A stretch of DNA of 64,000 nt from NCBI GenBank assembly GCA_964468045.1, contig CAYXTO010000001.1, forward strand, positions 248,001 through 312,000, read 5' to 3'. Position 1 is the first letter of the stretch, and every line of letters starts with the position of its first letter. Positions 63,490 to 64,000 of the stretch are shown here, one piece after another. A program made the translations under genes and the position numbers. This DNA comes from JAWKXU01 sp964468045 (lineage in GTDB: Bacteria; Pseudomonadota; Alphaproteobacteria; Sphingomonadales; Sphingomonadaceae). The notes beneath the pieces are model-generated. The model did no database searches. It was not told the origin of the DNA and saw only the letters and a list, made by a program, of their open reading frames with translations.

Positions 63490-64000
63490 ATGGCGACAAA
63501 GGCTGATTGGCAGGAGGTGACGGGGAAGGTCTGGGCGGAGAATATCCGCCTCACCGACCGCGCCTTTTCCGGATTGACGCAGATCATGCTGGAACGTCTG
63601 GCTGGCGTTCCGGGCGATCGCATCCTCGATATCGGTTGCGGAGGCGGCGAATTGTCCCTGGCCTTGGGCGAAGTCCGGCCGAATGCCGAGGTGACGGGCA
63701 TCGATGTGTCCCGCGATCTGGTCGAGGCGGCGCGGCAGCGCGCGGGCGGATATCCGAATATCCATTTTGAGCTGGCCGATGCGGCGAACTGGCGGAAAGA
63801 CGGATTCGCGCCGGATCTGCTGGTATCGCGCCACGGCGTGATGTTCTTCGACGATCCGGTGGGCGCCTTCGCTCATTTTCGCGAGATTTCGGCCGATGGC
63901 GCGCAGCTTTTCTTTTCCTGCTTTCGCCATCCGCAATTGAATGTCTGGGCCAGCGAAGCGGCCCGATTGCTGGAGCTTCCGCCACCGCCGGATCCCTATG
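63490..64000 (+). CDS. Class I SAM-dependent methyltransferase, truncated by window end
   Basis: 170 codons visible from the ATG at 63490 (MATKADWQEVTGKVWAENIR) with GGCAGGAGG just after the start region and no stop before 64000. SAM-binding motif I is RILDIGCGGGELSLALGE; the acidic residue ending motif II is in VTGIDVSRDLVEAAR; motif in FDDPVGAFAHFREISADG follows. No signal peptide. Substrate unknown. Confidence 0.87.
   Translation, partial: MATKADWQEVTGKVWAENIRLTDRAFSGLTQIMLERLAGVPGDRILDIGCGGGELSLALGEVRPNAEVTGIDVSRDLVEAARQRAGGYPNIHFELADAANWRKDGFAPDLLVSRHGVMFFDDPVGAFAHFREISADGAQLFFSCFRHPQLNVWASEAARLLELPPPPDPY

Overview
This window comes from a high-GC alphaproteobacterium, almost certainly of the order Sphingomonadales (Novosphingobium/Sphingobium/Erythrobacter-like; genus not decided). 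The main clues are the alphaproteobacterial ribosomal operon order (secY-adk-rpsM-rpsK-rpoA-rplQ, with no rpsD), LexA boxes of the GTTC-N7-GTTC type in front of recA and uvrA, a CckA hybrid histidine kinase next to recA, an mdh-sucD-sucA-sucB-lpdA operon, and families of short palindromic repeats that I associate with sphingomonad genomes. No tRNA, rRNA or CRISPR array was seen.

Layout. Bases 1-13.6 kb hold the S10/spc/alpha ribosomal superoperon from the last codons of rplC to rplQ. It contains secY and adk, has two tandem sigma70-like promoters before rpsM, and ends in a clear intrinsic terminator after rplQ. From 13.6 to 17.3 kb are a secreted prolyl oligopeptidase and two related small secreted proteins; the first of these has a leader hairpin that covers its ribosome binding site. 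From 17.3 to 25.4 kb, on the minus strand, is the TCA-cycle cluster mdh-sucD-sucA-sucB-lpdA followed by a TRIC-type channel gene; sucC is absent. From 25.7 to 29.4 kb are a GGDEF-EAL protein, a small conserved protein and a SleB-type cell wall hydrolase. From 29.5 to 34.2 kb a cobalamin riboswitch precedes a B12 uptake operon, btuB-btuF-btuC-btuD. From 34.3 to 39.2 kb are an M3 peptidase lipoprotein, a SnoaL-like protein, thpR (apparently starting at an AUA codon), an HdeD-like protein and a small secreted protein.

From 39.3 to 44.8 kb is the most unusual stretch. uvrA, with an SOS box, carries an in-frame palindromic repeat. Just after its stop codon lies a diverged second copy of the uvrA 3' end. 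Then comes a repeat-dense stretch across which a 548-codon ORF with a helix-turn-helix-like core stays open. From 44.8 to 54.6 kb are a SnoaL-like protein, a CHRD-domain protein, a 0.7-kb spacer with DnaA-box-like sites and structured elements, argG, cfa, a FolM-like SDR, a MOSC protein, a glycine-zipper protein, rlmN and an outer-membrane beta-barrel protein. A 264-bp MITE-like element sits in the 3' end of rlmN; removing it with one TA copy restores an in-frame native tail. From 54.6 to 64 kb are slt-greB-DUF4169-small ORF, dapA, smpB, a DUF2062 protein overlapping cckA, recA with its SOS box, and a methyltransferase cut by the window end.

Functionally the window is mostly core housekeeping: translation, secretion, central carbon, arginine/lysine biosynthesis, DNA repair and cell-cycle signalling. 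The accessory signal is concentrated in small repeats and insertions around uvrA (40-44.3 kb) and rlmN (51.5-51.9 kb). I saw no new multi-gene defence or biosynthetic system. The most novel material is how mobile and palindromic sequences have become parts of reading frames.
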